Source: Paraburkholderia antibiotica (GTDB taxonomy: Bacteria > Pseudomonadota > Gammaproteobacteria > Burkholderiales > Burkholderiaceae). From it: DNA of 64,000 bases. The notes under the pieces are model-generated. The model did no database searches. It was not told the DNA's origin and saw nothing but the letters and a program-made list of their open reading frames with translations. A program made the translations under genes and the position numbers. The stretch is from the NCBI RefSeq assembly GCF_012927125.1, contig NZ_JABBFZ010000009.1, forward strand, positions 62,001 to 126,000, in the 5' to 3' direction. Below, one piece after another: positions 16,193 through 26,000 of this stretch (within the stretch, counting starts at the first letter, position 1; each line of letters starts with the position of its first letter).

Positions 16193-17320
16193 TCAGAACC
16201 GCGTACGAATACCCGTCGTCAACTCCAACTGGTTCTTCGCGCCGTAGGTTGTCGCAACGACGTAGCCGTTGTGCAGCTTCATATAATCGCCTGCCACGTA
16301 TAGTTCGGTGCGCCTCGACAGGTGGTAAAACATCGACGCGTACAGGGTCTCCTTATACCCGCTTGCCGTACCGCCATCGGGATTGAACGCGAGGTTCGCG
16401 TTCGCGGTGCCGCCGTTGTCGTCGAACGCGGCGTTCGATGCATGCATTTGCTGGTAGCCGATCGCGTAATCGAACGGGCCCTTCGGCGACAGTTTGAGCG
16501 ACACGGTCCACGCATTGTCATGACGCTGACCCAGCGCACCCTGATCGCCCGAGTAGTGGAAATAGCCGGCATTCACACGAACGATGCTGTACGTGTAGTT
16601 ACCGCCAATCGAATAGGATTTGTTCGTGAAGCCGTTGTTGTTCACGTGGTTGAAGAACGCGGAAACGTTGAACGGTCCGCCGTTATAGCCGAGAGCACCG
16701 GTATAGGTCGCGTCGGTACCGAAGCTCGTGTGATTGCCGAATGCGTAACCCGCCGCGGCGAATACGCCATTCGTGAAGAGCTTCTTCCACACGACGCCGT
16801 TTTCATAACGCGTGCCGGTCGCGCTGCCCGCGTAGAAAATCAGCTGTTTGAAGTTGTTGGTGTTGGTCCAACCACCTTCTTCGGTCGTCAATGCGGCACT
16901 GCCGTATGGGTCGCCGTAAATCGCGGAAGCATCGCGCGCCACGGTATTCTGGAAGCCGGCTGTGATTTTACCGAACGTATCGCTTTCGACACCCACCCAC
17001 GCGTCGCGGTCGAAGAGCTGACCCGGGTCTTCCATGCCGCCGTCGCTCACGCGATATTCCGCTTCGAGCCGGAAGATCGCCTTCAGGCCGCCGCCGAGAT
17101 CTTCGGCGCCTTTCATGCCGAAGCGGCTACCGCTGAACCAGGGCTCGCCGTTAATCCCCATCGAAATGACGTGCTTGCCGTCCGCATTCGCGTTGGTCTG
17201 GTAAGACACCGCGCTCAGATCCATCAAGCCGTAAAGCTGCACGCTCGACTGCGCATGAACGCTGCTCATCGCCAAAGCACTGCTACCCGCCACAAGCAAC
17301 AACCTGGTTTTTTTCTCCAT
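16193..17320 (-). CDS. Gram-negative porin (OmpC family)
   Basis: A trimeric outer-membrane porin of about 375 residues. It has a typical signal peptide after MEKKTRLLLVAGSSALAMSSVHA, and the mature start QSSVQLYGLMDLS matches Burkholderia general porins. Internal features include the SRFGMKGAEDLGGGLKAIF turn and alternating beta-strand patterning. The C-terminal residue is Phe (TGIRTRF), needed for BAM recognition. The ATG preceded by ggaggagaa is chosen rather than a TTG 60 bases upstream. It is monocistronic, probably reads toward 16193, and its substrates are not predictable. Confidence 0.92.
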   Translation of the reverse strand: MEKKTRLLLVAGSSALAMSSVHAQSSVQLYGLMDLSAVSYQTNANADGKHVISMGINGEPWFSGSRFGMKGAEDLGGGLKAIFRLEAEYRVSDGGMEDPGQLFDRDAWVGVESDTFGKITAGFQNTVARDASAIYGDPYGSAALTTEEGGWTNTNNFKQLIFYAGSATGTRYENGVVWKKLFTNGVFAAAGYAFGNHTSFGTDATYTGALGYNGGPFNVSAFFNHVNNNGFTNKSYSIGGNYTYSIVRVNAGYFHYSGDQGALGQRHDNAWTVSLKLSPKGPFDYAIGYQQMHASNAAFDDNGGTANANLAFNPDGGTASGYKETLYASMFYHLSRRTELYVAGDYMKLHNGYVVATTYGAKNQLELTTGIRTRF

Positions 17321-17508
17321 CTTCTCCTCCGCTACCGCTGTGTTGAATTGATCCGACTTCCGCTTCCACGACGAAGCCAAGAATAGTCAGCACAACCCTT
17401 CACGCCTCTTTCGCGGGAGAGCGATGGGGCTCGGTGAAAACACTAGAACGATGCGGTATTGACAACAGAAGACGAGTAGATGGAGGCGGCTTTTATCGCA
17501 CTGTCATT

Positions 17509-18204
17509 TCAGCTCGCGGCAAAGGCTTCGCGCGGCTCTTCCTCGCGCAGAATGTAGCCCAGTCCGCGCAGCGTCATGATCTTCGCGCTCGATGCCGCGA
17601 GATGCTTGCGCAGTCGATGAATATAGATGTCGATCGCGTCGGCGCTCTGTTCTTCGTCGAGCGTGAAGATCTTGTCCATTAGCGTCGCTTTCGAAACGGT
17701 CTTGCCCTGTCTCAGCATTAGCGTTTCGAGAATCGCGTGCTCGCGTCGACGCAACGGAAAGCGCTCGTTTTGCAGTTCGAATTCGCGCGAATCGAACAGA
17801 TAGCGCAGATCGCCACATTCGATCGACTGTCCCTTGTCGCCCGCGGCCTGCCGGCGAATCAACGCCTTGATCCGCGCCACCAGTTCGCGTGCGTCGAAGG
17901 GCTTGACGACGTAATCGTCGGCGCCCGCCGAAAAGCACGCGACCTTGTCGTCGGTGGAACCGTTTGCGGTCAACATCAGTACCGGCACGTTGTCGCGCTT
18001 GCGCCGCAGGCGTGCCAGCACCTCCTTGCCGCTGATGCCCGGCAAGCGCAGATCGAGCAACACCGCGTCATAGCATTGCATGCCGAGCAGCGTTTCGGCA
18101 CATTCGCCGTTCTGCGCCCAGTCGACGACGAATTGCTCGACCTGCATCAGATTCATCACCCAACGCGCGAGATCGGCGTCGTCTTCAACGAGCAGCAGTT
18201 TCAT
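17509..18204 (-). CDS. OmpR-family response regulator (TctD-like)
   Basis: This 231-residue regulator has an N-terminal receiver domain with the acidic pair EDD (residues 8-10), the phospho-acceptor D51 (LLDLRLP) and the conserved KPF lysine. A C-terminal winged helix (DAIDIYIHRLRKHL, LRGLGYILRE) follows. It lies downstream of its kinase on the same strand, separated by 44 bases. It is paralogous to the regulator at 22237-22914. It probably regulates transport genes in response to an organic solute, as TctD does for tricarboxylates. The exact target is not shown. Confidence 0.92.
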   Translation of the reverse strand: MKLLLVEDDADLARWVMNLMQVEQFVVDWAQNGECAETLLGMQCYDAVLLDLRLPGISGKEVLARLRRKRDNVPVLMLTANGSTDDKVACFSAGADDYVVKPFDARELVARIKALIRRQAAGDKGQSIECGDLRYLFDSREFELQNERFPLRRREHAILETLMLRQGKTVSKATLMDKIFTLDEEQSADAIDIYIHRLRKHLAASSAKIMTLRGLGYILREEEPREAFAAS

Positions 18205-18248
18205 CGTTATCCTTTTCCTTCGCGGATCGCGTAGCAAATCGGCAAAAA

Positions 18249-19637
18249 TCAGCCTGTACCGTTGCCGCTCCACAAACGCATCTCAACAGTAGCGACAAGG
18301 CCCGCGCCGCCCTCGTTCGACGCAAGCGACACCGTACCGCCCTGGCGCTGCGCAATTTCACGCACGATCGGCAAACCGAGGCCGGTCCCTTCGGCATGGC
18401 TCGACGCGCGATAGAACCGCTCGAACACGCGCTCGCGCGCCTCGCCCTCGATGCCCGGACCGTTATCGATCACGCGTACGATCGCCATCTCGCCACTCCG
18501 CTGTGTATGCACCGTGACGTGACCACCCGATTGGGTATAACGCAGCGCATTATCGACGAGATTGGTCACGAGTGCCGCGGTCAATGCTTCGTCCCCGGTC
18601 ACGTATAAACCGTCTTCCAGCTCCGCGCCCAGATCGATTTCGCGCGACTGTGCATACGCGATCAATTCCTCCAACACACCCGCAATCAGCGCCCCCAGAT
18701 CGATCCGCTCGCGCGCACTGAACGGTGTCGCCGACTCGGCCTGCGCGAGCAGCAACAGTTTGTTGGTCAGCGTGGTCAGCTTGCGGCTGCTCTTGTGCAT
18801 ACCCACGAGCGCCTCGGCAAGCGGCGCGTCTCGGCTATCGCGTTGTCGCGCGAATTGAATCTGTGCGACCAGCAGCGCGAGCGGTGTGCGCAACTGATGC
18901 GCGGCGTCGGAGATGAACTGCCGCTGCGTCGCGGCCTGCTGGCCCATCCGCGCAATGCACTGGTTGATCGCGTCGACGATCGGCCTCAATTCGACGTGCA
19001 AACGCGCAACGCGAATCGGTTCGAGCTGCGATGTGTTGCGATCCGCGACGTCGTCCTTCACCCTCATCAACGGCAATAGTTCGAATGTGAGGCCGAGATA
19101 GACGAACACCATCGCGAGTACCAGCGTCAGTACTTCGCCGGACAATTGCGGTCGCAGCAGACGCCACACCATCGCATCGCGCGATCCCTCCGTCTTCGCC
19201 ACCGCGACGACGACTTCCTCGGTACGTCCTGAATCGTAAAGCTGCCGCACGTAGGCCACCGCGCGCGCCGCGCGACCGTCACTGAAATGCGTGGAATACA
19301 GCGTGGGACTTTCGCTCAGATGCGGTGGCAATGGCAAGTCGGGACTGCCGGCGAGAAGACGCTGGCCGCTTGCCTCGACGCGATAGAAAACGGTGTCCTG
19401 CTCCGGCGATTCGAACAGTTCGAGCGCGGCTGGCGGAATCTGGATCGACACCGAGCCGTTGTCCCAGTCGATATCCTCGCCGATGATTCTCATCGACGAA
19501 AGCAGTGCGTTGTCCTGCACCAGATCCGCTGTGGTCTGCGAGAACCGGTAGGAAATGACAACGGAAATGGAGACGAACACGGCCAGCGGCAACAACAGCC
19601 ACCACAGCAAGCGCCCGCGCAAACTGCCGGAAAACAC
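18249..19637 (-). CDS. Sensor histidine kinase (TctE-like)
   Basis: The 462-residue kinase has two membrane segments (about residues 10-30 and 166-188) around a periplasmic sensor loop with IPPAALELFESPEQDTVFYRV, the N-terminal sensor pattern of TctE-like kinases. A HAMP-like linker follows, then the H-box FISDAAHQLRTP with the phosphorylated His at H247, and N, G1 and G2 boxes (LVTNLVDNALRYT, VIDNGPGI, GTGLGLPIV). The start is a GTG. It is a close paralogue of the kinase at 20855-22240. It sits between a substrate-binding protein gene and its regulator on one strand. Confidence 0.92.
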   Translation of the reverse strand: MFSGSLRGRLLWWLLLPLAVFVSISVVISYRFSQTTADLVQDNALLSSMRIIGEDIDWDNGSVSIQIPPAALELFESPEQDTVFYRVEASGQRLLAGSPDLPLPPHLSESPTLYSTHFSDGRAARAVAYVRQLYDSGRTEEVVVAVAKTEGSRDAMVWRLLRPQLSGEVLTLVLAMVFVYLGLTFELLPLMRVKDDVADRNTSQLEPIRVARLHVELRPIVDAINQCIARMGQQAATQRQFISDAAHQLRTPLALLVAQIQFARQRDSRDAPLAEALVGMHKSSRKLTTLTNKLLLLAQAESATPFSARERIDLGALIAGVLEELIAYAQSREIDLGAELEDGLYVTGDEALTAALVTNLVDNALRYTQSGGHVTVHTQRSGEMAIVRVIDNGPGIEGEARERVFERFYRASSHAEGTGLGLPIVREIAQRQGGTVSLASNEGGAGLVATVEMRLWSGNGTG

Positions 19638-19687
19638 GATGCGTCAATCCTCTGCGGCTCGAAGCGACAAGCGCGCTCAGCGCACTT

Positions 19688-20728
19688 TCAAGGCTTCACG
19701 TCATTGACAAACTGATTGGTGAACGTACGCGACAGATCGATATGGCGCCCCTTCACCGCCGGATTGAAACCCGACAGCACCTTGAGCACCGTCTGCGGAC
19801 CGTCCGCGGGCATCTTGCCGTCCACGGTGTACATCGGCAACGAAGCCTGCAGCGCACTGATATATAAAGCCCGGTCCTTGCCGACATCCTCTTTCGGCAT
19901 CTGTGCGGCAATCTGCTCCGCGCTATGCGTATGCATGTAGCGCAGCGTTTTCACGAACGCGCGCGCGAGTTTCGCGGCCTCGTCCGAATGCGCGTCGAGC
20001 CACGTGGTTTGCACGTAAAAACTCGACGCGGGATAAGTACCGCCCAATGCGGCGCGCGTGCCGTCGACATTGCGCATGTCGACGAGTACTTTCGCATCGC
20101 CCGCCTTTAACAATTGAGTGACAGTCGGCTCGGTGGTCATGCCCGCCTGAATACGGCCCTGCCGCATCGCTGCGATAAAACTGCTGTCCGCGCCGACCGG
20201 TAGCAGCGTGTATTGCGTGGACGGCACGCCCGCGCGCTGCGCGAGGTATTGCGTGAGAAAGCTCGTCGACGAACCGAGCCCCGTCACGCCGAGCGTTTTA
20301 CCGCGCACGTCGGCCATGCTGCGAATCGACTCCGCCGACTTCGCAGCGACCAGTTGCACTTCGCCGGGTACCTGGCTGAACACGACGATCGTCTTCACCT
20401 CCTTGCCGCGCGTCTGCAGATCGATCGTGTGATCGTAGAAGCCGACCACGCCCTGCACCGCGCCCGCGAGCATTTCGTTTTCGCCATCGATTCCGGTCGG
20501 CTGCGACAGCAGTTCGACGTCGAGCCCTTCCGCCGTGAAATAGCCAAGCTGTTCGGCAAGGCGCGCCGGCAAATAGATGAGCTTGTTAATACCACCCACC
20601 ATGATCGCGAGTTTCTCCGGCGCGGCGGCCTGCGCGGGCGCGGTAAGCCGCGCGAACCCGCAGAACGCGAACGACGCCGCGACGGCCACGTAGACCGCGC
20701 GCGAAAAACGCGTCGAAGGAAGCTTCAT
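19688..20728 (-). CDS. ABC-type substrate-binding protein (SsuA/NrtA/ThiY-like), orphan copy
   Basis: A periplasmic binding protein of about 346 residues with a signal peptide (FSRAVYVAVAASFAFCGFARLTAPAQA). The mature part (KLAIMVGGINKLIYLPARLAEQLGYFTAEGLDVELLSQP) matches the NMT1/SsuA-like family for nitrate, sulfonate or similar small ligands. It is clearly paralogous to the product at 23184-24203: both share GLGSSTSFLTQYLAQRAGVPSTQYT. Unlike that copy it has no ATPase or permease beside it but lies within the two-component gene run. It may be a ligand-presenting partner of the sensors or a second receptor for the shared transporter. A ggagacatccacc site precedes the ATG. Confidence 0.88.
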   Translation of the reverse strand: MKLPSTRFSRAVYVAVAASFAFCGFARLTAPAQAAAPEKLAIMVGGINKLIYLPARLAEQLGYFTAEGLDVELLSQPTGIDGENEMLAGAVQGVVGFYDHTIDLQTRGKEVKTIVVFSQVPGEVQLVAAKSAESIRSMADVRGKTLGVTGLGSSTSFLTQYLAQRAGVPSTQYTLLPVGADSSFIAAMRQGRIQAGMTTEPTVTQLLKAGDAKVLVDMRNVDGTRAALGGTYPASSFYVQTTWLDAHSDEAAKLARAFVKTLRYMHTHSAEQIAAQMPKEDVGKDRALYISALQASLPMYTVDGKMPADGPQTVLKVLSGFNPAVKGRHIDLSRTFTNQFVNDVKP

Positions 20729-20854
20729 GGTGGATGTCTCCGTGATTTTTTGTCTGGGCACCGCGCGGGTCGCCTGCCCGTGATTCTGAATGGGCGAACC
20801 CTTCCCGATGCTTTCACGGCATGCGAATTCGCGCGAACTACGGGTTAGTCCCGA

Positions 20855-22240
20855 TCATTTCGGTACCGCGCGTGGAAACGTCACACCGATATCCACGCCC
20901 TTGCCGCCCTCGCCCGTCTTCAGCGCGATCTCGCCGTGATGTGCGTCCGCGATTTCACGCACGATCGCGAGCCCGAGGCCGGTTCCTTCCGTATCCGTCG
21001 AGGCGCGGAAAAACGGTTCGAACACGCGGCTGCGCGATTCGGCCGGAATGCCGGGGCCATTGTCGATCACGCTGACCGTAACCGTTCGGGCGTCGGCGGT
21101 GACGGCAACCGTGACGTGGCCGCCGCTGCCGGTGTAGCGAATCGCGTTCTCCGCGAGGTTCGCGATCAGCGCCTGCAACAGGCCGCGATGCCCATGCACG
21201 AACGCCGTGCCATGCAATTCGGCGCCGAGATCGATCTCGCGCGCCTGGGCGAGCAGCGCAAGATCTTCGACAACCTCCATCGCGAGCGGCACCAGATCGA
21301 CGCTTTCCATCGCGGCTGCCGCGCTATCGGCGGCCTCGGCCTGAGCGAGCAGAAGCAGCTTGTTGGTGAGCCCGACCATCGAACGATTGCTTCGGTGCAT
21401 CGCGGCCAGCGCTTCGTCGAGCGCGGGATTAAGGCCTTCCTGTTGCCGCGCGAATTGCAATTGCGTGCCGAGCAGCGTGAGCGGCGTACGCAATTGATGC
21501 GCGGCATCCGCGATAAAGCGGCGCTGCGCGGCGACCTGCACGCCGAGACGCGTAATGCACTGATTGATCGCATCGACGATCGGCCGCAACTCCGAATGCA
21601 GACGCTCGACGCGAATCGGTTCGAGCTGCATCGGATCGCGATCCTCCACCTCGTCCTTGACTTTCATCAACGGCCGCAATTCGAACGTGAGTCCGATGCA
21701 CACCAGCGCGACCGCCAACGCGATCATCTCGAGTTGCCGCACGAGTTGCGGACGCCATAGTTGCCGCGTCATCGCATCGCGCGAGCGCACGGTCTTGCCG
21801 ACCGTCACGCGTACGCGGCGCGTGACGCCGTTGTCATACATGAGCCGCACGATATCGACCGCGCGCACCTGCTCGCCGTGCAATTCCGTGTAGTACGAGT
21901 CCGGCACGTCGGGAGCCTGTGCGGGACGCGCCGGAAAATCGGGCGTACCGGCAAGCAGTCGACCATCGTCGACGCGCACGCTATAGAACACCTGGTCGCG
22001 ATATGGCGACGCGAAGATTTCGAGCGCGGCTGGAGGGACATCGACGCGCAAAAAGCCGTCCATCCACTCGACCTCTCCCGCGATCATCCGCGCGGACGCG
22101 ACCAGCTGATTGTCCTGCACGAGATTCGCGGTGCTGCGCGCGTTGTCATACTCGGTCTTGCCGGTCACGAACACGTACAGCGCCAGCGGCACCAGCAGCC
22201 ACCACAGCAAACGTACGCGCAGGCTATTGGCCATCGTCAC
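20855..22240 (-). CDS. Sensor histidine kinase (TctE-like), second copy
   Basis: A 461-residue membrane kinase with two membrane segments (about residues 8-27 and 168-190) and a periplasmic loop containing VPPAALEIFASPYRDQVFY. The H-box is RFIADAAHQLRTP with H248, followed by ATP-binding boxes (LIANLAENAIRYT, VIDNGPGI, GTGLGLAIV). It starts at a GTG overlapping the stop of the upstream regulator (GTGA at 22240-22237), with an ATG two codons later as an alternative. The pair is translationally coupled. It is similar along its whole length to the kinase at 18249-19637, so the systems look duplicated. Confidence 0.92.
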   Translation of the reverse strand: MTMANSLRVRLLWWLLVPLALYVFVTGKTEYDNARSTANLVQDNQLVASARMIAGEVEWMDGFLRVDVPPAALEIFASPYRDQVFYSVRVDDGRLLAGTPDFPARPAQAPDVPDSYYTELHGEQVRAVDIVRLMYDNGVTRRVRVTVGKTVRSRDAMTRQLWRPQLVRQLEMIALAVALVCIGLTFELRPLMKVKDEVEDRDPMQLEPIRVERLHSELRPIVDAINQCITRLGVQVAAQRRFIADAAHQLRTPLTLLGTQLQFARQQEGLNPALDEALAAMHRSNRSMVGLTNKLLLLAQAEAADSAAAAMESVDLVPLAMEVVEDLALLAQAREIDLGAELHGTAFVHGHRGLLQALIANLAENAIRYTGSGGHVTVAVTADARTVTVSVIDNGPGIPAESRSRVFEPFFRASTDTEGTGLGLAIVREIADAHHGEIALKTGEGGKGVDIGVTFPRAVPK

Positions 22241-22914
22241 TGCTCGTCTTCTTTCTTGCGCAGCAGATAGCCGAGCCCGCGCAGCGTGACGATCGCCGCC
22301 GAGCTGCCGTCGAGTTTCTTGCGCAGACGCGAGATGTAGATCTCGACCGCGTCCTCGCTCGGTTCATCGGCCAGCGTGAAGATCGCATCGACCAGCGCCG
22401 GCTTCGTCACCGTCTTGCCGAGCCGCAGAATCAGCGCTTCGAGCACCGAACGTTCGCGCGGCGTGACGTTCAGCGGCGCCCCCTTCAGCGTGAACTGGCG
22501 CGTGTCGATATCGAACGACAGATCCCCGCAGACCACTTCGCCCGCCTTCGACGGCGACTGCCGGCGAATCGCTACCTTGATCCGTGCAATCAGTTCGCGC
22601 ACCTCGAAAGGCTTGACGAGGTAATCGTCGGCGCCAGCGCCGAGCAGTTCGACTTTTTCGTCGATCGAACCGCTCGCCGTCAGGATCAGCACCGGCGTGG
22701 CATCGCCTCGCTGACGCAGCCGGCGCAGCACGTTCTTGCCGGAGAGCTTCGGCAGATTCAGGTCGAGCAGGATCACGTCGTAGTGATTGGTGCGCAACAG
22801 GCGGTCGGCTTCGTCGCCGTCCTGTACGGCATCGAGTGCGAAGGCTTCCTGCTCGAGCATCTTCGCGAGCCAATGCGCGAGCGTGGGGTTGTCTTCGATC
22901 AGCAGCAGCTTCAT
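22237..22914 (-). CDS. OmpR-family response regulator (TctD-like), second copy
   Basis: A 225-residue receiver plus winged-helix regulator. It has the acidic pocket at residues 7-8 (IEDN), phospho-acceptor D51 (LLDLNLP), the KPF lysine, and the DNA-binding part EDAVEIYISRLRKKLDG then LRGLGYLLRKK. It is the first gene of a minus-strand run (regulator, kinase, binding protein, kinase, regulator). It faces the divergent ABC transporter operon starting at 23184 across a 269-base gap, which probably contains both promoters and its operator. Confidence 0.93.
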   Translation of the reverse strand: MKLLLIEDNPTLAHWLAKMLEQEAFALDAVQDGDEADRLLRTNHYDVILLDLNLPKLSGKNVLRRLRQRGDATPVLILTASGSIDEKVELLGAGADDYLVKPFEVRELIARIKVAIRRQSPSKAGEVVCGDLSFDIDTRQFTLKGAPLNVTPRERSVLEALILRLGKTVTKPALVDAIFTLADEPSEDAVEIYISRLRKKLDGSSAAIVTLRGLGYLLRKKEDEQ

Positions 22915-23183
22915 GGCGGCAACGGCAAAAAGTCAGGCCGTCGATTGTGCCTTAAAACAAGAGGGCTGCGCGCGTGCAATGTGGTTTGCCGCATACGTCC
23001 CCCCGCTTGTCGCTCGAACCCGGGAAATCCCGCAGCAGCGCCGCCAAAGTCTCGGGTTAACACCCATGTTTTGCGCCGAACCCAGAAAGCTTTCAGAAGG
23101 TTTCGCATTTCTATAATCGCCAGCACTTACCCAAAAACGCCGCACACCCTGCTCGCGGCGATCCAACCTAAGGAGACTGCCCC

Positions 23184-24203
23184 ATGCGTACTTTGCGCCA
23201 GCTTGCCGTTGTATCGAGTGTTGCGTTCGCCCTTGCCGCCGCGTCGGCCGCCGCCCACGCGGAGAAGATCACGATCATGGTCGGCGGCGCCACCAAGATC
23301 ATCTATCTGCCGGCAAAACTGACCGAGCAGCTCGGCTACTTCAAGGACGAAGGCCTCGACGTCGAGATCCTGTCGCAGCCGGCCGGCGTCGATGCGGAGA
23401 ACGAACTGCTCGCGGGCGCGGTGCAAGGGGTGGTCGGCTTCTACGATCACACGATCGATCTGCAAAGCAAGGGCAAGGAAGTGCAGGCGCTCGTCGTGTT
23501 CGGCCAGGTGCCGGGCGAAGTCGAAATGGTCTCGACCAAGGCGGCCGACTCGCTGAAGAGCATGGCCGACGTCAAGGGCAAGACGCTGGGCGTGACCGGT
23601 CTCGGTTCGTCGACGAGCTTCCTCACGCAGTACCTCGCGCAACGCGCGGGCGTGCCGTCCACGCAATACACGATGCTGCCGGTCGGCGCGGACAACAGCT
23701 TTATCGTCGCGATCAAGCAAGGTCGCATCGACGCCGGCATGACCACCGAACCGACCGTGTCGCAACTGCTGAAAACCGGCGACGCGAAGGTGCTGGTCGA
23801 CATGCGCAACGTCGAAGGCACGCGCGCGGTACTCGGCGGCACCTATCCGGCGTCGAGCTTCTACGTGCAGCGCGCATGGGCCGAAGCGCACAAGGACGAA
23901 GCGACCAAACTGTCGCACGCGTTCGCGAAGACGCTGAATTTCATGGCGACGCACAGCGCGGAAGATATCGCCGCGAAGATGCCTAAGGACTACTACGGTA
24001 ACAACAAGGATCTGTACGTGGGCGCGCTGAAAGCATCGCTGCCGATGTTCACGAAGGACGGCAAGATGCCCGCCGACGGTCCGGACACGGTGCTGAAGGT
24101 GCTGTCGGCGTTCAATCCGTCGGTCAAGGGCAAGCATATCGATCTGGCCAAGACCTACACGAACGATTACGTCGCCGCGCCGGTCAAGACCGCGGCGAAG
24201 TAA
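23184..24203 (+). CDS. ABC transporter substrate-binding protein (SsuA/NrtA/ThiY-like)
   Basis: This 339-residue periplasmic protein has a signal peptide (RQLAVVSSVAFALAAASAAAHA). The mature domain begins EKITIMVGGATKIIYLPAKLTEQLGYFKDEGLDVEI, the NMT1/SsuA-like fold. A strong aaggaga site precedes the ATG. The ATPase and permease genes follow at once, giving a complete importer for an aliphatic or aromatic anion such as a sulfonate, nitrate or taurine-like ligand. It is a paralogue of the binding protein at 19688-20728. The ligand cannot be assigned. Confidence 0.93.
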   Translation: MRTLRQLAVVSSVAFALAAASAAAHAEKITIMVGGATKIIYLPAKLTEQLGYFKDEGLDVEILSQPAGVDAENELLAGAVQGVVGFYDHTIDLQSKGKEVQALVVFGQVPGEVEMVSTKAADSLKSMADVKGKTLGVTGLGSSTSFLTQYLAQRAGVPSTQYTMLPVGADNSFIVAIKQGRIDAGMTTEPTVSQLLKTGDAKVLVDMRNVEGTRAVLGGTYPASSFYVQRAWAEAHKDEATKLSHAFAKTLNFMATHSAEDIAAKMPKDYYGNNKDLYVGALKASLPMFTKDGKMPADGPDTVLKVLSAFNPSVKGKHIDLAKTYTNDYVAAPVKTAAK

Positions 24204-24242
24204 CGCTTCTTTCATATTCACAGAACTGCGAGGCACCCGTCG

Positions 24243-25037
24243 ATGAATCAACCTATGTCACGCGAGACACCCGCGATCGAATTGCGCAACGTGTCGTGTC
24301 GTTTCATTTCCCCGGACGGCAAGGCCACGATCGCCTTGCGCGACTTCAGCATGTCGGTCGCACGCGGCGAGTTCGTCGCGGTGGTCGGCCCGACGGGCTG
24401 TGGCAAGTCCACCACGCTCAGCATGATTACCGGTCTGCTGCAACCGACCACCGGCGAAGTGCGCGTGATGGGCGCGCCGGTGGATGGCATCGACCCGCGC
24501 ATCGGCTTCGTATTTCAGGCCGACGCGGTGTTTCCGTGGCGCTCGGTGCTCGACAACGTGGCGGCGGGTCCGCTGTATCGCGGCCGCTCGAAATCGGCCG
24601 CCTACGACGAAGCGAACGAATGGCTGCGCCGCGTGGGCCTCGAAAAGTTCGGCAAGCACTATCCGCATCAACTGTCCGGCGGCATGCGCAAGCGCGTCGC
24701 GCTTGCGCAGACCTTCATCAACAAGCCGGAAATCCTGCTGATGGACGAACCGTTCTCGGCACTCGACATGCAAACGCGCACGCTGATGCAGGACGAACTG
24801 CTGCAACTGTGGGGCGGCGCCGGCTCGGTAGTGTTCGTCACGCACGATCTCGAAGAAGCGATTGCGCTCGCCGACCGCGTGTTCGTGCTGACCGCGCGCC
24901 CCGCGACGCTGAAGAAGGTGTACGAAATCGATCTGCCGCGTCCGCGCGTCACGTCGGAGATCCGCTACGACCCGCGCTTCATCGAAATTTCGCGCGATAT
25001 CTGGCATGACCTGCGCGAAGAAGTGCAGATCGGTTAA
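24243..25037 (+). CDS. ABC transporter ATP-binding protein (SsuB/NrtD-like)
   Basis: The 264-residue ATPase has Walker A GPTGCGKST (about residues 50-58), the Q-loop FQADAVFPW, the signature LSGGMRKRVALAQ and Walker B LLMDEPFSALD, followed by the H-loop VFVTHDLEEA. The spacing matches NrtD/SsuB/TauB importers. It lies 39 bases after the binding-protein gene and 16 before the permease gene. It powers uptake through the neighbouring permease. Confidence 0.95.
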   Translation: MNQPMSRETPAIELRNVSCRFISPDGKATIALRDFSMSVARGEFVAVVGPTGCGKSTTLSMITGLLQPTTGEVRVMGAPVDGIDPRIGFVFQADAVFPWRSVLDNVAAGPLYRGRSKSAAYDEANEWLRRVGLEKFGKHYPHQLSGGMRKRVALAQTFINKPEILLMDEPFSALDMQTRTLMQDELLQLWGGAGSVVFVTHDLEEAIALADRVFVLTARPATLKKVYEIDLPRPRVTSEIRYDPRFIEISRDIWHDLREEVQIG

Positions 25038-25053
25038 TCAAGGAACGGCAAAC

Positions 25054-25917
25054 ATGTCTACTCCCGCTCAACAGATGATGCCTACGGGCATCGACGCCGC
25101 GTCGCTCGCCCACGTCGAGCGCATCGCGCAACAGAAGATTCGTCAACGTCAGGCGCTGGTCATTTCTCTGCGCATTCTGATACTCGTGGTCGTGCTCGGC
25201 GGCTGGGAACTGTCCGCGCGGCTCAAGTGGATCGACCCGTTCTTCTTCTCGATGCCGAGCGCGATTTTCGAGCAGATCGTCGACTGGTTCGTGAACGGTA
25301 CATCGCAAGGCCCGCTGCTCACGCAAGTGTGGGTCACGCTGGAAGAAACCGGACTGGGCTTCATCATCGGCTCGATAGCCGGGATTTTCTGCGGCATCGT
25401 GCTCGGTCGCAACAAACTGCTGGCGGACGTATTCAGTGTCTATATCAAGGTCGCCAATTCGATTCCGCGCGTCGTGCTCGGCTCGGTGTTCGTGATCGCG
25501 CTCGGCCTCGGCATGGCGTCGAAAGTTGCGCTCGCGGTGGTGATGGTGTTCTTCGTCGTGTTCGCGAATGCGTTCCAGGGTGTGCGCGAAGCGGACCGCT
25601 ACATGATCGCGAATGCACAGATCCTCGGCGCGTCGCGCCGCCAGGTGACGACCTCGGTCGTGATTCCGTCCGCGCTCAGCTGGATTCTCGCAAGCTTGCA
25701 CGTGAGCTTCGGCTTCGCGCTGGTCGGCGCGGTGGTCGGCGAGTTTCTCGGTTCGAAGCAGGGTATCGGTTTGCTGATTTCGACCGCGCAGGGCGCGTTC
25801 AATGCGAGCGGAGTGTTCGCGGCGATGATCGTGCTGGCGGTGGTGGCATTGGCAGCCGACTATCTGTTGACCGCGGTCGAGAATCGCCTGTTGAAATGGC
25901 GGCCGAGTTCGGTTTGA
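25054..25917 (+). CDS. ABC transporter permease (SsuC/NrtB-like)
   Basis: The 287-residue inner-membrane permease starts at the ATG at 25054, which has an aaggaacgg site. An earlier in-frame ATG at 25006 overlaps the ATPase and is less likely. It has about six membrane segments and the BPD_transp_1 EAA loop (ADRYMIANAQILGASRRQ, then VVIPSALSWILASL). It completes the importer with the two upstream genes. A strong terminator follows at 26001. Confidence 0.93.
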   Translation: MSTPAQQMMPTGIDAASLAHVERIAQQKIRQRQALVISLRILILVVVLGGWELSARLKWIDPFFFSMPSAIFEQIVDWFVNGTSQGPLLTQVWVTLEETGLGFIIGSIAGIFCGIVLGRNKLLADVFSVYIKVANSIPRVVLGSVFVIALGLGMASKVALAVVMVFFVVFANAFQGVREADRYMIANAQILGASRRQVTTSVVIPSALSWILASLHVSFGFALVGAVVGEFLGSKQGIGLLISTAQGAFNASGVFAAMIVLAVVALAADYLLTAVENRLLKWRPSSV

Positions 25918-26000
25918 GGATGTCCGCTATCGCTTTGTTTTCCGTGTCGTTTAGTCTGGATTTCGTATAGTTCGACCTCGCACCAGCAATACGCGTCGTT

